Source: a bacterium (GTDB taxonomy: Bacteria; UBP14; UBA6098; JAFGQG01). From it: DNA of 42,001 nucleotides. The translations under genes and the position numbers were made by a program. Below are positions 1 through 10,186 of this stretch, piece after piece. The notes beneath the pieces were generated by a model, which ran no database searches, had not been told where the DNA came from, and saw only the letters and a program-made list of their open reading frames with translations. The stretch is from the NCBI GenBank assembly GCA_016935765.1, contig JAFGQG010000096.1, positions 1 to 42,001 of the forward strand, read 5' to 3'. The stretch's first letter is position 1; each line of letters opens with the position of its first letter.

Positions 1-64
1 AAAAAAATAATATAATTTATATATGCTTTTTAATTTGATGGTAACTTCTTAATAGGAGTGTAGC

Positions 65-472
65 ATGAAAGGTGTAATTATATTTTTATTGTTTATAATA
101 GCCCTGCTGATCGTTTATTTCGTTTTCTTTAAGCCCGAAGAAGCGGCGGAAACCGAAACAGAGAAGGTTTTTACTCAACCTTACCAGAAAGGGGCTTTAA
201 AAACCAAGCAGCTCGAAGCGAAACAGTTGCTTAGCGCGATCTGCCAGCAGCAGGCGATGCATCAGGCTCAACACGGGGAATACTCAAGAGACATTAAACA
301 GCTACAGAGATTATCGAGGGGCAAATATTACACCCTTTCCATTGTAAGAGCTGATGCAAACGGGTACCTCGCGGAAGCCCGGGCTAATCTCGATAATGAT
401 AAAACAGAAGACGTCTGGCAAATGGACGAAAATTGCAGGATTAAAAACATCGTGGATGACGCGACCCAATAA
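65..472 (+). CDS. Membrane-anchored pilin-like small protein
   Basis: A 135-residue protein with one hydrophobic segment at about residues 4-22, followed by an acidic then polar soluble domain. The C-terminal part (about 95-130, with GYLAEARANLDNDKTEDVWQ and a single Cys in DENCRI) resembles the end of type IV pilin-like or pseudopilin proteins, where an Ala/Asp-rich strand precedes a D-x-W motif. I see no prepilin peptidase site (G then F/M-T-L-x-E) before the hydrophobic helix, so it is probably a simple membrane anchor and not an assembled pilin. A Shine-Dalgarno sequence (AGGAG at 55-59) precedes the ATG. It is the first visible gene of a four-gene run on the same strand, with only 10 bases to the next. 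The specific function is unknown. Confidence 0.7.
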   Translation: MKGVIIFLLFIIALLIVYFVFFKPEEAAETETEKVFTQPYQKGALKTKQLEAKQLLSAICQQQAMHQAQHGEYSRDIKQLQRLSRGKYYTLSIVRADANGYLAEARANLDNDKTEDVWQMDENCRIKNIVDDATQ

Positions 473-482
473 ACCAGCTTGA

Positions 483-1976
483 ATGAAAAAAGTAATCTTA
501 AATTTCATCGCGGTTGGAGCAGTTGTATGGTGGGTATTGATGATGGTGCTTCTCTACCAGCGAACCCACCACGAGGTCCCAACCTCCCAGCAGGACTTTA
601 ATGTTGTTGGTCTTGGGAACATCCAGAAGGAAGAGTGGAACACCATCAGTATGCAGGACGATAAAATTGGGTATTCCAACAAGATTATCCAGACCACTGC
701 AGGATTTTACCTGGTCAACGAAACCACTTACCTGCGCCTTCCTGTCGGGGGTGTCATGCAGGAGATCCTCCTGGAAGGGATTTACACCGTGGATTCATCA
801 TTCGCGATCAGCTCATTTACCTTTACCTTCTCGTCGGATGATTACGAGATAACCACGAATGGAAGCGTAGGTGAAGACGGACTGCATGTTACAATTACAT
901 CTGAAGATAATGAGGAGACTCTATCCTTCCCAATATCGGGCTCGATATTTCCACCGGCGCTGATACCCGAATACCTTGCCTTGCGTGATTTCACCCCGGA
1001 CCATATCGAGATCCCGACATTCGATCCCTTTACAATGGCTCCGGTCAAGTACAACATTGATATCAGCAGGCAATATCCTCCCAGCAGGTTCGGCACAGAA
1101 GGTCCGGTATGGCACGTTTATCTCTACCTGGGCAGCCTCATGAGCGAGATGTGGATCGAGGAGAACGGCACCATGATAATCGAAAAGAGCGGTCAGGGTT
1201 TATCCAGCTATAAAGCTACAAAAGAGGAAGCCCTCGCGTTCACCATGAATAAACACGGGAAGGAAGACCTGCTGCAGGATTTCGCGATCCGAACCAACAA
1301 GGAAATCGAGAACCCGAGAGATATAACATACCTGAAGATAGCTATTCAAGGTGTAGAAACCCAGCTTTTCGAATTCCAGGATTTTAACCAGAGGTTCGTT
1401 GATGGCAATGACGTCCTTGAGATCTCAAGTTACGGCTTCGATAATGACAGCATGCTGGGTGATCCCCCTGATTCCGACGACCTCATCTCAGACGCGTTCG
1501 TACAGTCACAGGACCAACGAATTCTCTCCAGGGCTTTGAAAATAACCGAAGGGATCAGCGATACACTCGAAATGCTTAAAGTTATCAATAGCTGGCTTTA
1601 CGAAAACATTGATAAGGATTACACCATGTCCATACCGAACGCGGTGGATATTCTGAACAAGAAAAAGGGGGATTGCAACGAACACTCGATACTTTTTACC
1701 GCCCTGGCAAGGTCCATCGGCATCCACACAAGAATGAACGTGGGTGTCCTCTACATGGAAGGGTTGTTTTATTATCACATGTGGAACCAGGCTTACGCAA
1801 ATGGGAAATGGCACACCTTTGACGCGACCCTGAACCAGTATCCCGCGGACGCTACCCATCTCAAGCTGCTCTCCGGAAGCTTGCAGGAACAAATCCAGCT
1901 GTTAAGGATCGAAGGATTCAGGATAAAGATACTCGACTATAAATATGGGAATTTAACTCTAATAAATGAAAATTGA
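483..1976 (+). CDS. Membrane-anchored transglutaminase-like domain protein
   Basis: A 497-residue protein with an N-terminal membrane anchor (about residues 5-26), a long beta-rich extracytoplasmic region with no recognised fold, and a transglutaminase-like core at about 360-460. The catalytic Cys-His-Asp triad is readable: Cys398 in GDCNEHS, His432 in YYHMWNQAY and Asp447 in TFDATLNQ. Members of this superfamily are cysteine proteases, amidases or crosslinking enzymes; bacterial envelope members often act on proteins or peptidoglycan peptides, but the substrate cannot be read here. It sits between the pilin-like gene (10-base gap) and an ABC exporter pair, so it probably acts outside the cytoplasmic membrane in the same process. 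Certain as a gene and confident for the fold; activity not assigned. Confidence 0.88.
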   Translation: MKKVILNFIAVGAVVWWVLMMVLLYQRTHHEVPTSQQDFNVVGLGNIQKEEWNTISMQDDKIGYSNKIIQTTAGFYLVNETTYLRLPVGGVMQEILLEGIYTVDSSFAISSFTFTFSSDDYEITTNGSVGEDGLHVTITSEDNEETLSFPISGSIFPPALIPEYLALRDFTPDHIEIPTFDPFTMAPVKYNIDISRQYPPSRFGTEGPVWHVYLYLGSLMSEMWIEENGTMIIEKSGQGLSSYKATKEEALAFTMNKHGKEDLLQDFAIRTNKEIENPRDITYLKIAIQGVETQLFEFQDFNQRFVDGNDVLEISSYGFDNDSMLGDPPDSDDLISDAFVQSQDQRILSRALKITEGISDTLEMLKVINSWLYENIDKDYTMSIPNAVDILNKKKGDCNEHSILFTALARSIGIHTRMNVGVLYMEGLFYYHMWNQAYANGKWHTFDATLNQYPADATHLKLLSGSLQEQIQLLRIEGFRIKILDYKYGNLTLINEN

Positions 1977-1992
1977 AAGGATTCTTTGCTTT

Positions 1993-2739
1993 ATGATAAA
2001 ATTCGAAAACGTGACAAAAAAATACGGTGATACAGTGGCAGTTGAAGACCTGACCATGGATATCGCGAAAGGCGAGATATTTGGATTTCTCGGTCCGAAC
2101 GGCGCCGGAAAGACCACAACTATCAAGATGATAACGGGGCTCTTAAGACCCACCAGGGGAACCGTCCACCTTAACGGGATTGATGTCACAAAGGAACCCG
2201 AAAAGGCTAAGCAGATAGTAGGCTACGTTCCGGATAACCCCTTTATTTACGAACGGCTTACGGGAAGAGAGTTCCTTCACCTGGTAGGCGGTTTGTACAA
2301 CATGGACCCCGATACTATTCAGAAACGCCTCGAATGGCTGTGCGACCTCTTCGGGATCGGGGATTGGGGCGATTTCATAGCCGCGGAATACTCCCACGGA
2401 ATGCAGCAGAAAGTGGTTATGGCCTCAGCGCTAATCCATGCCCCCGATATCATAGTTATTGACGAACCTATGGTCGGGCTCGACCCCCAGAGCCAGAAGC
2501 TGGTCAAGGATATACTGAAAAAACTGGCGGATAGGGGAAATACAATATTCATGTCAACCCATACTCTCTCTGTCGCTGAAGAAGTATGCACTGAGATAGG
2601 GATCATCAACAAGGGCAATTTAATGAAGCGCGGAACCCTTGACGAGTTGAGGGAAGACGCGGAAATGGAAGGCAAAAGCCTCGAAGAACTCTTCCTCTCA
2701 CTAACGGGGGGAGAAAAGGAAGTCTGGTTTTTAGAATAG
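1993..2739 (+). CDS. ABC transporter ATP-binding protein (ABC-2 exporter type)
   Basis: A cytoplasmic ABC ATPase of about 248 residues that would drive the membrane protein encoded next. Walker A is GPNGAGKTT, the signature is a divergent YSHGMQQK, Walker B is IIVIDEP and the switch His lies in STHT. A longer reading starting at 1966 overlaps the end of the transglutaminase gene by 11 bases. I prefer the ATG at 1993 because the family normally begins at the MIKFENV-type strand and an AAGG-like ribosome site lies about 12 bases upstream. It is the third gene of the operon, 16 bases after the transglutaminase stop. Sequence type matches ATPases paired with ABC-2 permeases (export of lipids, polysaccharide, peptides or drugs); the substrate is unknown. 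Confidence 0.94.
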   Translation: MIKFENVTKKYGDTVAVEDLTMDIAKGEIFGFLGPNGAGKTTTIKMITGLLRPTRGTVHLNGIDVTKEPEKAKQIVGYVPDNPFIYERLTGREFLHLVGGLYNMDPDTIQKRLEWLCDLFGIGDWGDFIAAEYSHGMQQKVVMASALIHAPDIIVIDEPMVGLDPQSQKLVKDILKKLADRGNTIFMSTHTLSVAEEVCTEIGIINKGNLMKRGTLDELREDAEMEGKSLEELFLSLTGGEKEVWFLE

Positions 2740-2802
2740 CAATGCATAGACGACATGACATGTATAGTGCCGCCAGGAAATTTAACAAGGTGTAAGTAAA
2801 AA

Positions 2803-4494
2803 ATGCTGAAACTGGTATTTAAATCTAAACTGAAGCTCCTGTTCAGGGCGATATTTAAGAAGGAGAAATGGCAGACCGCTAAGATAATCGTCGGATTCAT
2901 CGTTCTGGGTATCTTCTTCGGAGGCAGTTATTGGTTCTTTCACAGCATTTTTGCCTACCTGGTCACAGTTGAAAACATCGGGGTGCTCCTTATCGACAAG
3001 GTTATCTCGATAGGCTTTCTCGCGTTCGGGATAATGCTCATAATCAGCAACATCGTGATCTCCATCTCCACGCTTTTCCGGTCCTCTGAGACGCAATACC
3101 TTCTAGCGACACCTCTTTCCTACCAGAACGTTTTCTTCGTCAAGTTCTTCGACAACATATTTTATAGTTCGTGGGCTACTCTCATAGTAGGCATCCCCTT
3201 ATTTGCAGCTTATTGCATCGTCCACAATATCGCCTGGTTCTATTACCCCATCCTGGCAATTGTAGTATTTATTCCGTTCCTTCTGATACCAGCTTATGTG
3301 GGTACTGTCCTGAGCATGTTCTTTTATCTCATAGCGAAGAAGATAAAACCGCGCTGGACCGCGCTGCTATTCGTTCTAATTGGAGCCGGGGCAATATTCG
3401 CATACCTGAAAACATCGTTCTCCCCGCAGCTTCTGCTGAATGTCGAAGGGAACCTGTACGTTCTGAACTACTATATTCGACAGCTTGGCACTGCATCCTT
3501 TCCATATCTGCCAAACGTCTGGATATCTGAGGCTTTGAAGAGCATCAGGCACGGTTCGTTTTCAGACTTCGTATTTTATTCTCTATGCCTGATAAGCACG
3601 TGCGCCGCGGGGTGGGTGATAGTTTCCGCAATCGTTAAGCGCTTGTACTACCCAAGTTGGCTTGCTGCCGCGGAAGTATCCGGAAAACGCGACAGTAAAA
3701 GCAAAGACCTCCAGCCGCAGAGGGGCTTCCTGTGGAAGATACTCTTCCCTTTCCCGAAAGACATGAGAGCACTGATGGTGAAGGACATCAAATTATTCCT
3801 GCGAAGCCCCAACCAGTGGTCGCAATTCACTATCCTGATGGTGCTTCTGATACTGTATCTCCTGAACCTCCGAATAGTCCCCCGCCACGTCGATGAACGA
3901 TTCTGGCAAACGGTAACATCCTTCGGGAATTTTGCGTTCTGCGGCTACATACTCGCCACGCTATCCGTTAGGTTCGTGTACCCGTCCATCAGCCTCGAAG
4001 GCAAAAATTTCTGGTCGATACTCTCCTCCCCTATGTCCTACAGGCGGCTCTTCTGGGAGAAATTCTGGATTGCCTTCATTATATTCTTTACTCTCGCGGA
4101 ATTCGTCGCGATAGTCTCAAACGTTATGCTCGCGCAAAGCGGTTTCATGATGTTTCTCACCGCCATCGGGATACTGCTTATGAGCATATCGCTGACCTCT
4201 CTCGCTGTAGGTCTGGGGATAATTTTCCCGAGTTTCGAAGAGGATAATCCCGGGAAGATCGCCTCGTCCGGCGGTGGCATGATAACCGCGCTGGTCAGCC
4301 TCGTGTACGTGGGAATCGTCGTGATAGTCCTTGCATTACCGACCCATCAATATACCTCTTACCTCGTTCTCGAAAGGTCATTCCCCATGACTAACATTAT
4401 CATCGCGTTCGTGATTACTATTCTCGTAAACGTCGCGGCTACTGTAATCCCTCTCAAGCTGGGTTTGAATGCAATAAAGAAGATCGAGGATTGA
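2803..4494 (+). CDS. ABC-2-type membrane permease / putative ABC exporter subunit
   Basis: A 563-residue very hydrophobic protein with about 12 or more predicted membrane segments in two halves, separated by a cytoplasmic stretch near residues 285-325 (KRDSKSKDLQPQ). It follows the ABC ATPase by 63 bases on the same strand, which identifies it as the membrane partner; it matches the large 'putative ABC exporter' style of permease more than the short ABC-2 type. An AAGGTG ribosome site lies at 2787-2792. It is the last gene of the operon. The nearest convincing downstream hairpin terminator is more than 300 bases away (4822-4880). Transported substrate unknown. Confidence 0.88.
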   Translation: MLKLVFKSKLKLLFRAIFKKEKWQTAKIIVGFIVLGIFFGGSYWFFHSIFAYLVTVENIGVLLIDKVISIGFLAFGIMLIISNIVISISTLFRSSETQYLLATPLSYQNVFFVKFFDNIFYSSWATLIVGIPLFAAYCIVHNIAWFYYPILAIVVFIPFLLIPAYVGTVLSMFFYLIAKKIKPRWTALLFVLIGAGAIFAYLKTSFSPQLLLNVEGNLYVLNYYIRQLGTASFPYLPNVWISEALKSIRHGSFSDFVFYSLCLISTCAAGWVIVSAIVKRLYYPSWLAAAEVSGKRDSKSKDLQPQRGFLWKILFPFPKDMRALMVKDIKLFLRSPNQWSQFTILMVLLILYLLNLRIVPRHVDERFWQTVTSFGNFAFCGYILATLSVRFVYPSISLEGKNFWSILSSPMSYRRLFWEKFWIAFIIFFTLAEFVAIVSNVMLAQSGFMMFLTAIGILLMSISLTSLAVGLGIIFPSFEEDNPGKIASSGGGMITALVSLVYVGIVVIVLALPTHQYTSYLVLERSFPMTNIIIAFVITILVNVAATVIPLKLGLNAIKKIED

Positions 4495-4519
4495 ACATTT
4501 CAAACCTAAACATTCAATA

Positions 4520-4601
4520 CTATAAATATGGCATCCCTAAAGGGACTCTTTTATTTAGGGTGATACCGTATGCTATAAATATTCCGTCACTACGTGACTG
4601 T
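4520..4601 (+). repeat. Tandem CTATAAATAT hairpin modules (REP-like)
   Basis: Two direct copies of CTATAAATAT, at 4520 and 4573, are each followed after 3-4 bases by a short hairpin: TCCCT-aa-AGGGA in the first and GTCAC-TAC-GTGAC in the second. The hairpin sequences differ but the frame and spacing are kept. Similar modules occur as dispersed intergenic repeats in many genomes of this general type (from memory). Confidence 0.55.
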
Positions 4602-4821
4602 TGGTAATTGACAATTGACTATTGATTATTTCGCCTCCCCCCCAGACAGCTAATTCATCCTAATACAAGGATGTTTATATAAGAGTCAATATAATGCTAC
4701 AATAATCGACCATCTACGATGGTTTGCAGTTTATTATGGTTCTAACCATGTACGTTGTTCTTCCGAATTATTCAGTTATTTTCTTATTTTCCCCCCCGGT
4801 GTTCCTTAGTGTTTTGGCTTG

Positions 4822-4880
4822 CCCCGTGAGATATTTTTTTCTTCCTCTTTATCTCATCGGGGTGGCGGTTTTTTGTTTTT
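4822..4880 (+). terminator. Stem-loop with T tract, possible terminator of the upstream operon
   Basis: CCCCGTGAGATA (4822-4833) pairs with TATCTCATCGGGG (4850-4862), giving 12 bp with one bulged T and a pyrimidine-rich 16-base loop. A T-rich run follows at 4869-4880. The orientation suits termination of plus-strand transcription from the ABC operon, but it lies over 300 bases after the last stop codon. It falls in a part of the repeat region that the 10.2-kb copy lacks. Confidence 0.45.
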
Positions 4881-4925
4881 CATTGCTAATTGCCTATTGA
4901 TCCATTGCGTTTGATTCCATTTCCC

Positions 4926-5037
4926 TACACCCCAGGCGGTACAGGTGCACCAGTACCCTACCCCGGAGACGAAGATTATTAAAAGTTGCAGTATTTCCTT
5001 CTTTTCATTGATAATTGCTAATTGCGAATTGCTCACT
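4926..5037 (-). repeat. Copy A of inverted repeat flanking the giant regulator gene
   Basis: This stretch, containing AGGCGGTACAGGTGCACCAG and then GATTATTAAAAGTT and TATTTCCTTCTTTTCATTG, matches the reverse complement of 10187-10310 at roughly 90 percent by eye, with a few substitutions and small indels. The two copies bracket the 5182-10089 gene in opposite orientation. The shared palindrome CCATCTACGATGG (4710-4722 here, 10360-10372 in the other copy, written CCATCGTAGATGG) suggests the homology once extended further, interrupted here by about 130 extra bases. Confidence 0.85.
4938..4957. promoter_or_regulatory. 20-bp near-palindrome, candidate protein-binding site (copy A)
   Basis: GGTACaGGTGCACCaGTACC is a palindrome apart from one A/A position in each arm. 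The same site with T at both variable positions lies at 10261-10280. Such dyad symmetry is typical of sites for dimeric DNA-binding proteins, but it may also simply be the hairpin core of the repeat. Confidence 0.4.
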
Positions 5038-5181
5038 GATTATTTGCGTTTCTTTTCCCATTTTTCAACCATCTGTGTAATCTATTTTTATCTGTGATAT
5101 CTGTGTCCTGTTTTCGTTCCTCATATATCATCTCGTACTTCTTAATTCTAAAATCGTTAATCGTTAATCGTTATTCGATAT

Positions 5182-8100
5182 TCAATCTGCTTCCCTAAGT
5201 CCGTATCTCTTTATCAAATGATGCAACTGCGAGCGGTTCATCCCGAAAGCTTCGGCAGTGTTCGTAACGTGCCATTCGTTTGTTATCAACTGCTTCCTGA
5301 TAACTTCCTTCTCGTAATTCCCAGCTAAATTCTTCTTATTATCGAGCATCTCGTCGTTATTTTCCGGGTTGAAGTCGATACCCCTGGCAATCTCGCCCAG
5401 GATCCCCGAGACTTTTTCAACCGCTGTTTTCACGTCGATTTTGAGCAACTTATCCGGCAGGAGATCTGTGGTTATTCTCCCTTCTTTCGCGAAAAGGCAT
5501 AGTTCCTCGAGAACATTTTGGAGTTCTCTGATGTTCCCCGGCCAGGAGTAAGCCTTCAGGGCTTCAAGAGCTCCCCTTTCTATCTGCGGTAGTTCCTTGT
5601 CGAATTTCTTGGCGGTTTCCTCGATGAAGTAATTGATAAGAAGCGGTATGTCCTCCCGCCTTTCCCTGAGTGGGGGAAGATAAATTTCTACGGTCGATAT
5701 CCTGTAGTAAAGGTCGTCTCTGAACTGGTTGTTCTCTATGAGTTTTTCCAGTTTCTTGTTGGTGGCAGTAATCAATCTCACGTCGATCGAGATATCCTTA
5801 ACGCTGCCGAGTCTCTGGAAGGTTTGGGTTTCCAGCACTCTCAGCAATTTCGCCTGAAGGTTGGGGGACATGTCGCCGATCTCGTCGAGAAAGAGTGTGC
5901 CGCCATTCGCCGCTTCGAGCTTACCGCTCCTGGTGGCAGCTGCGCCGGTAAAAGCTCCTTTCTCGTACCCGAAGAGTTCCGACTCGAGAAGATTCTCCGG
6001 TACCGCTGCGCAATTTATCGCGTAAAAAGGCTTATCCTTGCGTGAACTATTAAAATGTATCGACTTCGCCACGAGGTCCTTGCCCACACCCGTCTCCCCA
6101 AGAATGAGGACGGTCACATCCTGGGAGGATATCACCTTCAGCCTCTCATAAAGCTGCATCATAACAGGGGAGCTGCCTATGATATTACCAAATCCGTATT
6201 TCTCAGCGAGTGTATCTGAAAGCTGCTCGTTCCTGGTAACGATGTAATCGAATTTCCTGGCGTTCTTCAAGGCAATCGCCGCGTTATCCGCGAGAGCCTG
6301 CAGCAGCCCTCTATCCCATTGGTCAAGCTCAACCGTTCCGGACCTCGAATCCGCGTATATAACGCCCTGAATTCCAGCCTCGTCCTTTATCGGCATGCAG
6401 TAAGCCGTTTTTAATTCCAGGTCGAGAATGCTCTTCTGCCCGGAAAGGGTTTCATCGCCCGTGATGTGTTCCCTGTACGATGCAGCCCCCTTCGAAAATA
6501 CCTCCTGAACTATGGTGGTGCTGTATTGGGCGTCCGCCTCCTTTATGTGAATGCCGTTTTTGTCCTTCCCCAAAATAAAATGAAGCTCATCACCCTCCTT
6601 CAGCAGTAAAAACCCTCTCTCCATACCAGAAACCGAAAGCACTTTATCCACTATCATTTCCAGCAGTTTTTCAGCATCGAGTGTGGAATTTATCGCCTTT
6701 ATGACATCAAAGAGGACCTTGTAATCCTCCATCATTTCTTCCTTTGCCATTCTATCCTCCTTTAAAATTCCCTCCCTGGCAAACGCGTCGAGCCTATCAA
6801 GCCAGAGTTGATTTCCCAGGGATCGAAATAAATCCCTCGCCTGTTTCAGGCAATCCCTCGATCCATCTAAATTTCCTTCCTGAAACGAGATAACGCTCTT
6901 CAAAAAATTTGTCTTACCGTTTATATACGCATTAGAAAAGCTAAAAAGCTCCTGAAAACCCTCTAAATATGCATTAGCTTTTACTGCATTATTTTTACGC
7001 AGCAGACCATTAACAAGACAAACTAAACCGGTAACCGATAGTATGAATTCAGCACTCTTCAGAAATTTGTTAATTATTGCATACAACTTATCTGCAACGG
7101 TCTCGATCTCCTTATCTTCCATTATTTGCGCGCAATATTCGAAGAACGAACAATAGTCATCCCCTGGCTTTCTGCCAGAGGCTTCAATAGTTCCCTTCAA
7201 CTCGTCCAAATCCTGCATTTCCAGAGCCAACAGGGCTTTGAGCTTATTCAGTGAATACTGTTGAGATTCGGGTAAATACGGAAACGCTTCATGTATTTTT
7301 GTCAAGGCATCTTTTATGATATCGAGACCGCCGACCTGGATATAATAAAATGTGGAAGCTTCCAGGAAATTCACCATTGACCTGGGATTTCCTATCTCGT
7401 TCGCTATCGTTTCCGCCTCCTGCAGCGCTTTTTCAGTCAGTTCGAACTCGTTATCCAGGCAATAGACCTTTGCCAGGTACAGCAGGTTCTGGAAGACTAT
7501 CTCTTTGTTATGCAATTCTCTTGCCAATTCAGCCGATCTTAAAAACAGGATTTCCGCTTCCTTGTTCTCCCCCAGCTTGAAGTTTATTTCGCCAAGATTA
7601 TAATGCAGTACCGCCTGCATGAGCTGGTTGCCCACTTTTCTTGCGAGTTTCAGCGAGCGGTTATAGTTATGGGTGGCTTTTTGGAAACGGCTGCTTTCAT
7701 TTTCTACAGCGCCGAGATTGTTCAGGCTGCGTATCAAACCGGGTTCATAGTCTATACGCTCATCCAGAGTGAGGGCGTTTTCAAAATATGACTTAGCGCT
7801 GCCATAGTTGCCGGTCGAATACACCACTGCGCCGATGTCGTTATAGATATCCGCAAGCTGCTGGTAGTTTTCTTCTTTCTCCGCGAACCGCGCTGCGGCG
7901 TGATAAATGGCGATCGCTTTCTCCGGCTTGCCGATGTCCTTGTAACATGTAGCCATTATCTTCATAGGGCGGATGTACCCTGTTTTCTCCCCCATCAGTT
8001 TGATGGCTTTAAGATGAACCTTCAAGCGCTTTATCGTCTTTTCGTAGTCGAATGAGCTCCTGAGAAAGCGCACTGCCAGCTTGGTAAAATCTGCCGCCTT

Positions 8101-10089
8101 CTGGTATTCCCCGGCGCGGTAGTAAAGTTCCTGTATCCTGGGGGTCCATTTCTCATTATCATCTTCCGCCTCCAGTAACTCCTCCAGGTTTAATATGTTA
8201 CCAGTTTTATCCTTATTATTCATTGTCTTCTCAACGATGTTTTCCAGCTCGTCATAATAGGGTTTGTAGCATAATCTTCCCCCTATTATCATCCTATCGA
8301 GCAGTTCGATCCTGGTCAAATCGGTTAACGCGGCAGCCAGCGCGCTCGTGTTCTCAAAGGCTTTTTCCAGCAGTGAAAACGGCAAAGGCTCCCTGAACAG
8401 AACACAGTAACGGAGTATTTTGGCTTCAAAATCATCCAGCGCACTCACTTTATCTGTAAGCGTTTTCCTGAAATCCTTTCGAACCTGCGCGGCTTTTTGC
8501 GGATAAAAAACCCATCCGTCCGGAGTAAGCTGAATGCCGTCGATGTTAAGCAGGTTTTGCAGTACGCTTCTTAATTCCCCGGGATTGCCGCGGCACTGTT
8601 CGTAAACCATTTCCAGCAAACGCTCATATCCCTGGACCCTCGTGAAGATAGTATCGAGGATCTCGCTGACTTCTCCACGGTCAAGGGGAGGAAGGTCTAT
8701 GATATCTGGTTTCTCCCGCAGGAACTGTTCACCCTCGGTCCCTTCTGTATACGCGATAAACATCACGTTCAAGTCGTATGGGAAATTTTTCAGCATGTAT
8801 TTCAGAAAAGGATGAGATGAAGGTAATTCGATCGAAAACACACACTTCCGTGAACCCAGCAGCAGTGAAAACGATTTGATAATGAAACCCCAGAACTCAT
8901 TCCTGCTTGCAAAATAATTCGGGGCAGGTGTAACTTTCTCCTGCGCAAAGCACGGAAGCGCGGACGCGCCCGGAACATAATACAATATATCAGGCGCGTA
9001 ATTCTTTATTATATGAACGTTTTCCCGGTTCAATACCCTCGATAAAACCGTCAGTATCGGATCGATGTTATCCCGGTTCAGTTTGATGAATTTTGCCCCT
9101 TCCGTCTGGACAAATATCCTGAACTGTTCTATCAGCCTTTTCTTTCCGATACCCCTCGGACCTCTTACAAGCGCAAAGTGATTTTTGCCGTTATTCCTGA
9201 AATTTTCTTTCAGTGTCTCCAACTCCATTTCCCTATCCACGAATTTACTGTTGATAAGGAATCCCTGACCGAGGCTTTCTGTTTCCGTCTCAACCCCTCT
9301 TATCTTGTTTATCTCATACAGAACAGATAACGCGTTGTCCGGTCTGGTGTAGGGCGATTTCGCCATTAATGAATACACCACAGCCAGAAACTTCCCGTTT
9401 GGGGGTTTCTCATTGAGTTTCGGTTCAGGTGGCATGTAAGTGAGCTGCCGCTCAATTATGGTGTTAGGGTCCTTATGGTAAAACGGGTTTTCCCCTGTTA
9501 GCAATTGGTAACAAATAATACCCAATGAATAAAGGTCTGCTCTCGAATCGTAACGCTCTCTCCTAATTCTTTCAGGCGCCATATACGCAAGGGTTCCAAA
9601 AAGCCTGGCGCCAGTTACCGTTTCGGCTGTTTGAGCCAACCCGAAATCGATTATCTTTATCGAACCATCCGGCAGAACGAAAACGTTGCTTGGCTTCAGA
9701 TCAAGATGGAGTATTCCCTTCGAATGCAGGAAAGAAAGACCTTCGGCAAGCTGGGCGGCGATGTCCATCACCCTTTCAGCAGGCATAGGCAGAGCTTGTT
9801 TGTCCAGGGGATCGCCCTCGATATTTTCCATCGTAAAGAATATCCTGTCCCCATAGTATCCGAAATCATAAACCCGCGCGAAATGCTTGCTGGACATCTG
9901 CGCCATAAGATGGAACTCCAGCTTGAACCTCTCTATAGTTATCTGCTCCTGGATCTCCTTTGAGAGAAGCTTCAGAGCAACTGCTCCGTTCTCTCTCGAC
10001 TGGTCCTCAACGAGGTAAACCTCGCCCGTGGTGCCCTCACCGAGTTTCCTGATAAGTTTGTATCCCGAAATAAAGTCCATAATGTTCAT
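5182..10089 (-). CDS. Ser/Thr protein kinase - ATPase - TPR - GAF - sigma54 activator fusion
   Basis: A ~1635-residue cytoplasmic signalling protein. Domains in order: Hanks-type kinase (about 5-265) with Gly-rich loop GEGTTGEV, Lys40, catalytic Asp130 in HLDLKPSN (Leu replaces the usual Arg of HRD), DFG at 148-150 and APE at 172-174; a P-loop ATPase (about 285-600) with GPRGIGKK at 310-317; TPR repeats (about 690-1000); GAF (about 1130-1280); sigma54-interaction AAA+ domain with Walker A GETGVGKD at about 1331, GAFTGA near 1376 and Walker B LFLDEIGD near 1395; and a C-terminal Fis-type HTH ([20 protein letters not shown]). Intact GAFTGA means it should activate sigma54 promoters. The ATG at 10089 is chosen; an upstream TTG at 10134 is in frame but has no ribosome site, and an ATG at 10080 is also possible. 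It is divergent from the surface-protein gene and flanked by inverted repeats. Confidence 0.95.
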   Translation of the reverse strand: MNIMDFISGYKLIRKLGEGTTGEVYLVEDQSRENGAVALKLLSKEIQEQITIERFKLEFHLMAQMSSKHFARVYDFGYYGDRIFFTMENIEGDPLDKQALPMPAERVMDIAAQLAEGLSFLHSKGILHLDLKPSNVFVLPDGSIKIIDFGLAQTAETVTGARLFGTLAYMAPERIRRERYDSRADLYSLGIICYQLLTGENPFYHKDPNTIIERQLTYMPPEPKLNEKPPNGKFLAVVYSLMAKSPYTRPDNALSVLYEINKIRGVETETESLGQGFLINSKFVDREMELETLKENFRNNGKNHFALVRGPRGIGKKRLIEQFRIFVQTEGAKFIKLNRDNIDPILTVLSRVLNRENVHIIKNYAPDILYYVPGASALPCFAQEKVTPAPNYFASRNEFWGFIIKSFSLLLGSRKCVFSIELPSSHPFLKYMLKNFPYDLNVMFIAYTEGTEGEQFLREKPDIIDLPPLDRGEVSEILDTIFTRVQGYERLLEMVYEQCRGNPGELRSVLQNLLNIDGIQLTPDGWVFYPQKAAQVRKDFRKTLTDKVSALDDFEAKILRYCVLFREPLPFSLLEKAFENTSALAAALTDLTRIELLDRMIIGGRLCYKPYYDELENIVEKTMNNKDKTGNILNLEELLEAEDDNEKWTPRIQELYYRAGEYQKAADFTKLAVRFLRSSFDYEKTIKRLKVHLKAIKLMGEKTGYIRPMKIMATCYKDIGKPEKAIAIYHAAARFAEKEENYQQLADIYNDIGAVVYSTGNYGSAKSYFENALTLDERIDYEPGLIRSLNNLGAVENESSRFQKATHNYNRSLKLARKVGNQLMQAVLHYNLGEINFKLGENKEAEILFLRSAELARELHNKEIVFQNLLYLAKVYCLDNEFELTEKALQEAETIANEIGNPRSMVNFLEASTFYYIQVGGLDIIKDALTKIHEAFPYLPESQQYSLNKLKALLALEMQDLDELKGTIEASGRKPGDDYCSFFEYCAQIMEDKEIETVADKLYAIINKFLKSAEFILSVTGLVCLVNGLLRKNNAVKANAYLEGFQELFSFSNAYINGKTNFLKSVISFQEGNLDGSRDCLKQARDLFRSLGNQLWLDRLDAFAREGILKEDRMAKEEMMEDYKVLFDVIKAINSTLDAEKLLEMIVDKVLSVSGMERGFLLLKEGDELHFILGKDKNGIHIKEADAQYSTTIVQEVFSKGAASYREHITGDETLSGQKSILDLELKTAYCMPIKDEAGIQGVIYADSRSGTVELDQWDRGLLQALADNAAIALKNARKFDYIVTRNEQLSDTLAEKYGFGNIIGSSPVMMQLYERLKVISSQDVTVLILGETGVGKDLVAKSIHFNSSRKDKPFYAINCAAVPENLLESELFGYEKGAFTGAAATRSGKLEAANGGTLFLDEIGDMSPNLQAKLLRVLETQTFQRLGSVKDISIDVRLITATNKKLEKLIENNQFRDDLYYRISTVEIYLPPLRERREDIPLLINYFIEETAKKFDKELPQIERGALEALKAYSWPGNIRELQNVLEELCLFAKEGRITTDLLPDKLLKIDVKTAVEKVSGILGEIARGIDFNPENNDEMLDNKKNLAGNYEKEVIRKQLITNEWHVTNTAEAFGMNRSQLHHLIKRYGLREAD

Positions 10090-10186
10090 AAGCGGATTGA
10101 ATTTTAAATTTATACTGTTACTAATTAATAACAAGTTCAGAAAAAGTCAAGAGAAAGTTTTTGAAAATGAGAAATTATTCAGTGGG

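Larger units (their letters stand above)
4495..5181. other. Gene-free interval packed with hairpins and repeat phrases
   Basis: I see no credible gene here. The stretch holds, in order: a tandem pair of CTATAAATAT-plus-hairpin modules (4520-4601); an AATTGAC-type phrase (4606-4628); the palindrome CCATCTACGATGG (4710-4722); a long stem-loop with a T tract (4822-4880); the inverted copy of the repeat found at 10187-10310 (about 4926-5036); an ATCTGTGTAATC-type phrase (about 5070-5107); and a TCGTTAATCGTT phrase (5153-5177). The composition is unlike the flanking genes. Confidence 0.7.

Noticed and set aside
1966..1992. Including the nine extra residues at the start of the ABC ATPase.
   Set aside because: They overlap the preceding gene and lie before the conserved first strand of the family.
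4854..5036. A 60-codon reverse-strand reading frame over repeat copy A.
   Set aside because: It is low-complexity repeat text, and the second repeat copy does not keep the frame.
5182..10134. Starting the regulator at the TTG at 10134.
   Set aside because: The extra residues are AT-rich, precede the kinase domain, and no ribosome site is present; ATG 10089 or 10080 fits better.
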